DNA from: Micavibrio_B sp964633355
GTDB taxonomy: Bacteria; Pseudomonadota; Alphaproteobacteria; Micavibrionales; Micavibrionaceae
Direction: 5' to 3'
DNA length: 43,565 nt
Assembly (NCBI GenBank): GCA_964633355.1
Contig: CAZWGO010000018.1
Location: forward strand, 1 to 43,565
This document shows positions 40,002 through 43,565 of the stretch, in pieces (position 1 is the first letter of the stretch; each line of letters starts with the position of its first letter). The notes beneath the pieces are model-generated. The model saw only the letters and a program-made list of their open reading frames with translations. It had not been told where the DNA came from and made no database searches. A program made the translations under genes and the position numbers.

Positions 40002-42884
40002 ATGGCTTTAAAGACGATTTCGGTCCGTGGCGCACGGGAACATAACCTTAAGAATATCAATGTCGATATTCCGCGCGACACATTAACTGTAATTACGGGG
40101 CTGTCCGGCTCAGGCAAATCATCCCTCGCCTTTGATACGATCTATGCCGAGGGACAACGTCGTTATGTTGAGTCCCTATCTGCCTATGCCCGCCAGTTTT
40201 TGCAACTGATGCAAAAGCCAGACATGGATTCCATCGAAGGTCTTAGCCCCGCCATTTCCATCGAGCAAAAAACGACATCGAAAAACCCTCGCTCGACCGT
40301 CGGGACCGTTACCGAAATTTACGATTATATGAGATTACTTTGGGCGCGGGTCGGCGTTCCCTATTCGCCTGCCACCGGACTTCCTATCGAAAGCCAGACG
40401 ACATCGCAGATGGTCGACCGCGTCAAGATGATGGGCGATGGCGCACGCCTCTATATCATGGCGCCGATAGTGCGCGGGCGCAAAGGCGAATACAAAAAGG
40501 AATTAAGAGAGCTTCAAGCAAAAGGTTTCCAACGTGCCAAGATCAACGGCACGATTTACGAACTAACCGAAGCGCCGACCCTCGATAAAAAATTCAAACA
40601 TGATATCGATATCATCGTTGATCGTCTGGTTTTGCGCGATGATCTCGGTAATCGTTTGGCGGATTCGATTGAAACGGCATTGAAACTGGCCGACGGTTTA
40701 TTGGTTGTCGAAAACGCCGATAATGGCGAACGTCAATTATTCAGCGAAAAATTCGCCTGTCCGGTTTCTGGATTTACCATTCCGGAGATCGAGCCGCGCC
40801 TGTTCTCGTTTAATTCCCCGCATGGCGCCTGTCCGCATTGCGATGGCCTGGGACAGGAAATGTATATGGACCCGGATTTGGTTGTGCCGGATCAGGACAA
40901 GTCAATCGCCGAAGGCGCGATTGAGCCTTGGTCGAAATCATTTTCAAAATATTACATGCAGACTTTGGAATCCGTTGCCAAAGCCTATAAGGCCAGCATC
41001 CATAAACCGTGGTCGGAGCTAGACGAAAAAGTCCAGACGGCGATTATTTACGGCACCGACGACAAAGAAATCACCTTTAATTACGACGAAGGGTCACGTT
41101 CCTATAAAACGACCAAGGCTTTCGAAGGGGTCATTCCGAATATGGAACGCCGTATTAAAGAGAGCGACAGCCAGAGCCAGATCGACGAGCTGTCCAAATA
41201 TCAGCAATCAGCCCCTTGCGAAGAATGTCAGGGCCATCGCCTAAAACCCGAAGCTCTCGCTGTAAAAATCAATAAGAGGCATATTTCGGAAGCGACAGAG
41301 ATGTCGATTGCAGACGCGCAAAAATGGTTCGGTGAATTGTCGAATTCCATGACGCGTCAGCAAGCCGAGATCGCCGCGCGTATTTTAAAGGAAATCAATG
41401 AACGCCTGACTTTCCTTGTCAATGTAGGCCTTGATTACCTTACCCTCTCCCGCGCGTCGGCGACACTGTCCGGCGGCGAGTCCCAACGCATTCGACTTGC
41501 CTCACAAATCGGCTCAGGTTTAACCGGCGTTATGTATGTTCTCGATGAACCATCCATCGGTCTGCATCAACGCGATAATAACCGCCTGCTTGAAACACTA
41601 AAGCATCTGCGCGATATCGGTAATACAGTCTTGGTCGTCGAGCATGACGAAGATGCGATCCGTACAGCCGATTATTTAATCGATATGGGTCCGGGCGCCG
41701 GGATACATGGCGGGCAAGTGATCGCAAGCGGCACGCCCGAACAGGTTTTCAAAAACAAGCAAAGCGTTACCTCACAATATATGACGGGCAAGAAGTTTAT
41801 CCCTATTCCGAATGAACGCCGTAAAGGTAAAGTGCAGGGCCAAGGGAAAAATGCCAAAGCGCAGACGCTCAAAGTCGTCAATGCGAGCGGTAACAACCTG
41901 AAGAATATCACCGTCGATATTCCGCTAGGCACATTCACTTGTATCACAGGCGTTTCCGGTTCGGGAAAATCCACTTTCACCATCGATACCTTATACAAAG
42001 CCGCGTCAAAAAAATTGATGAAGTCGCATGAATATCCCGCGCCGCATGACCGTATCGAAGGGCTTGAATTCCTCGATAAAGTTATTGATATCGACCAAAG
42101 CCCCATTGGCCGCACACCGCGCTCCAATCCAGCGACTTATACAGGTTGCTTTACGCCTATTCGCGACTGGTATGCCGGCCTTCCTGAATCCAAAGCCCGT
42201 GGCTACGGCCCCGGCCGTTTTTCGTTCAATGTCAAAGGCGGCCGCTGCGAAGCTTGCCAAGGTGACGGCCTAATCAAAATCGAAATGCACTTTTTGCCTG
42301 ATGTTTATGTGACATGTGAAACCTGTGAAGGTCGCCGCTATAACCGTGAAACGCTGGAAGTAAAATATAAAGAGCGCTCCATCTCGGACGTTCTTGATAT
42401 GTCGATTGAAGATGCCGCTGACTTTTTTAAAGCCGTGCCGTCGATCCGCGACAAGCTAGAAACCATGAAACAGGTCGGGCTCGATTACATCAAAGTTGGC
42501 CAAGCCGCAACCACCCTTTCCGGCGGTGAAGCGCAGCGCGTGAAGCTATCAAAAGAATTATCCAAACGCGCCACGGGCCAGACGCTTTATATTCTTGATG
42601 AACCGACGACAGGTTTGCATTTCGAAGATGTACGAAAACTTTTGGAAGTTTTGCAGCGCCTTGTCGATCAGGGAAATACGATCGTCGTGATCGAACATAA
42701 TCTTGATGTTATTAAAACGGCAGACTGGATCATCGATATCGGCCCCGAAGGCGGCTCGGGCGGTGGACAAGTCATTGGCACCGGCACACCGGAAGAGATC
42801 GTCAAAGTCAAAGGCAGCTATACCGGACAATATCTGAAACCGCTTCTCAAAGCCGAAGCCGGACGCAAACAGGCGGCAGAATAA
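40002..42884 (+). CDS. uvrA: Excinuclease ABC subunit A
   Basis: DNA-damage sensor of nucleotide excision repair that loads UvrB. I start at ATG 40002 because MALKTISVRGAREHNLKNI is the standard opening and GGAAAGAG lies just upstream; ATG 39981 abuts a genomic palindrome. The 960 residues carry two ABC ATPase modules, with Walker A GLSGSGKSS (K39) and GVSGSGKST (K656), two LSGGE signatures, and zinc-binding CxxC pairs (CPHCDG, CEECQGH, CEACQGDG, CETCEG). A LexA box is at 39849. The metallopeptidase gene overlaps its stop by one base. Confidence 0.98.
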   Translation: MALKTISVRGAREHNLKNINVDIPRDTLTVITGLSGSGKSSLAFDTIYAEGQRRYVESLSAYARQFLQLMQKPDMDSIEGLSPAISIEQKTTSKNPRSTVGTVTEIYDYMRLLWARVGVPYSPATGLPIESQTTSQMVDRVKMMGDGARLYIMAPIVRGRKGEYKKELRELQAKGFQRAKINGTIYELTEAPTLDKKFKHDIDIIVDRLVLRDDLGNRLADSIETALKLADGLLVVENADNGERQLFSEKFACPVSGFTIPEIEPRLFSFNSPHGACPHCDGLGQEMYMDPDLVVPDQDKSIAEGAIEPWSKSFSKYYMQTLESVAKAYKASIHKPWSELDEKVQTAIIYGTDDKEITFNYDEGSRSYKTTKAFEGVIPNMERRIKESDSQSQIDELSKYQQSAPCEECQGHRLKPEALAVKINKRHISEATEMSIADAQKWFGELSNSMTRQQAEIAARILKEINERLTFLVNVGLDYLTLSRASATLSGGESQRIRLASQIGSGLTGVMYVLDEPSIGLHQRDNNRLLETLKHLRDIGNTVLVVEHDEDAIRTADYLIDMGPGAGIHGGQVIASGTPEQVFKNKQSVTSQYMTGKKFIPIPNERRKGKVQGQGKNAKAQTLKVVNASGNNLKNITVDIPLGTFTCITGVSGSGKSTFTIDTLYKAASKKLMKSHEYPAPHDRIEGLEFLDKVIDIDQSPIGRTPRSNPATYTGCFTPIRDWYAGLPESKARGYGPGRFSFNVKGGRCEACQGDGLIKIEMHFLPDVYVTCETCEGRRYNRETLEVKYKERSISDVLDMSIEDAADFFKAVPSIRDKLETMKQVGLDYIKVGQAATTLSGGEAQRVKLSKELSKRATGQTLYILDEPTTGLHFEDVRKLLEVLQRLVDQGNTIVVIEHNLDVIKTADWIIDIGPEGGSGGGQVIGTGTPEEIVKVKGSYTGQYLKPLLKAEAGRKQAAE

Positions 42885-43565
42885 TGCGCTGGCAAATGGG
42901 GCGAAGAAGTTCGAATGTTGAAAACCGCGGGCGCGGCGGCGGTGGCATCGCAATTGGCGGGGGCGGCACGCTAGCCCTCGTCGTCGTTTATCTGTTACTG
43001 GGCGGCGATCCCAGCGTTTTAATGAACCAGCTTGGCAGTGTTCAGGGCTCCACGCTTTCGCCCGAACAACAAACAGAACAAACGGATTTCGTTTCCTCCG
43101 TTCTCGGGAGTACCGAGGATGTGTGGCACAAAGAATTTCAAAAGATCGGCAAAAATTACGAAGAACCGAAACTTGTTCTATTCGGCGGTGCGGTCCAATC
43201 GGCCTGCGGCTATGCGCAAAGCGCTGTCGGCCCGTTCTATTGTCCGGCAGACCGCGATGTTTATCTCGACCTCGATTTTTTCCAGCAGCTTGAAACGCAA
43301 CTTGGCGCACCTGGCGATTTCGCCCGTGCCTATGTCATTGCTCATGAAATCGGCCACCATGTGCAAAATCTATTGAGCGACGAGATGAATCAAGCCGGAC
43401 GCGACCGCGGGGCAGATTCAATTTCGGTTAAACTTGAACTTCAAGCTGATTGCTATGCAGGCATCTGGGCGCATTATGTCGGAAAAGATTATAATTTGAT
43501 CGAAGAAGGCGACATCGAAGAAGCGCTCAATGCTGCCAGCCAGATTGGCGATGATGCACTCCAGA
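42884..43565 (+). CDS. Neutral zinc metallopeptidase, YpfJ-like (3' truncated by window edge)
   Basis: 227 codons are visible and the frame is open at the end. A glycine-rich head (RGRGGGGIAIGGGG) leads into one membrane segment (about 29-40, TLALVVVYLLLGG). The peptidase part has QSACGYAQSAVGPFYCPADR, with a cysteine pair typical of this family, and the zinc motif HEIGHH (H154, E155, H158), followed by the LELQADCYAGIWAH helix that carries the third ligand. This is the YpfJ/zinc_peptidase family, anchored in the inner membrane facing outward. It overlaps uvrA by one base (TAATG), so it is coupled to it. Confidence 0.9.
   Translation, partial: MRWQMGRRSSNVENRGRGGGGIAIGGGGTLALVVVYLLLGGDPSVLMNQLGSVQGSTLSPEQQTEQTDFVSSVLGSTEDVWHKEFQKIGKNYEEPKLVLFGGAVQSACGYAQSAVGPFYCPADRDVYLDLDFFQQLETQLGAPGDFARAYVIAHEIGHHVQNLLSDEMNQAGRDRGADSISVKLELQADCYAGIWAHYVGKDYNLIEEGDIEEALNAASQIGDDALQ

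Noticed and set aside
1..43565. CRISPR arrays, insertion sequences or prophage
   Set aside because: No regularly spaced repeats, no transposase or phage structural genes in any frame read.

Overview
This window is a stretch of a bacterial chromosome, most likely from an alphaproteobacterium with moderate GC and short intergenic gaps. The evidence is the gene set (an ELM1/DUF1022 protein, trxB followed by lysR, sdhE-mfd facing recG, coaD/gyrA/ssb/uvrA close together). Two regulatory signatures typical of that class also support it: direct-repeat GAAC-N7-GAAC LexA boxes and GGAAC-N16-CGTT promoters of the general stress (EcfG) type. I see no phage, insertion sequence, CRISPR array or rRNA operon. 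The genus cannot be fixed from the sequence alone.

Layout: 1-5645 holds the 3' part of carB, an ABC exporter and greA, whose leader has a promoter followed by a terminator-like hairpin. 5759-6487 holds three tiny unknown genes. 6498-9985 holds an Lrp regulator, an ELM1-like protein, trxB and a LysR regulator. 9986-10254 contains a likely unannotated small RNA. 10255-16628 holds a patatin lipase, an aspartate-type aminotransferase, a lipid flippase-like protein with an O-antigen-ligase-like protein, an APH-fold kinase and an unknown conserved protein. 16669-22603 is mfd-sdhE facing recG. 22663-25344 is a KefF/KefC-like potassium efflux pair plus a small lipoprotein. 25419-29119 is csbD and the ku-ligD end-joining operon. 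29169-29418 is tRNA-Lys with a partial, rearranged duplicate. 29507-31745 holds coaD and two RNA-methyltransferase-like genes. 31791-33971 is a stress island: four small polar proteins, a lipoprotein, a small gene with a LexA box, and an ECF sigma factor. 34115-43565 holds an AT-rich orphan gene, gyrA, ssb, a GGCT-like protein, uvrA and the start of a zinc metallopeptidase.

How it fits together: the window is rich in genome maintenance (mfd, recG, ligD, ku, gyrA, ssb, uvrA) and stress protection. Three perfect GGAAC-N16-CGTT promoters precede csbD and two tiny-gene units, and an EcfG-like sigma gene lies in the same region. Two perfect GAAC-N7-GAAC sites precede uvrA and an unknown 86-residue gene, making that gene a candidate new SOS effector. 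Start sites were moved in several genes after checking ribosome binding sites, terminators and palindromes; each is noted in its entry.
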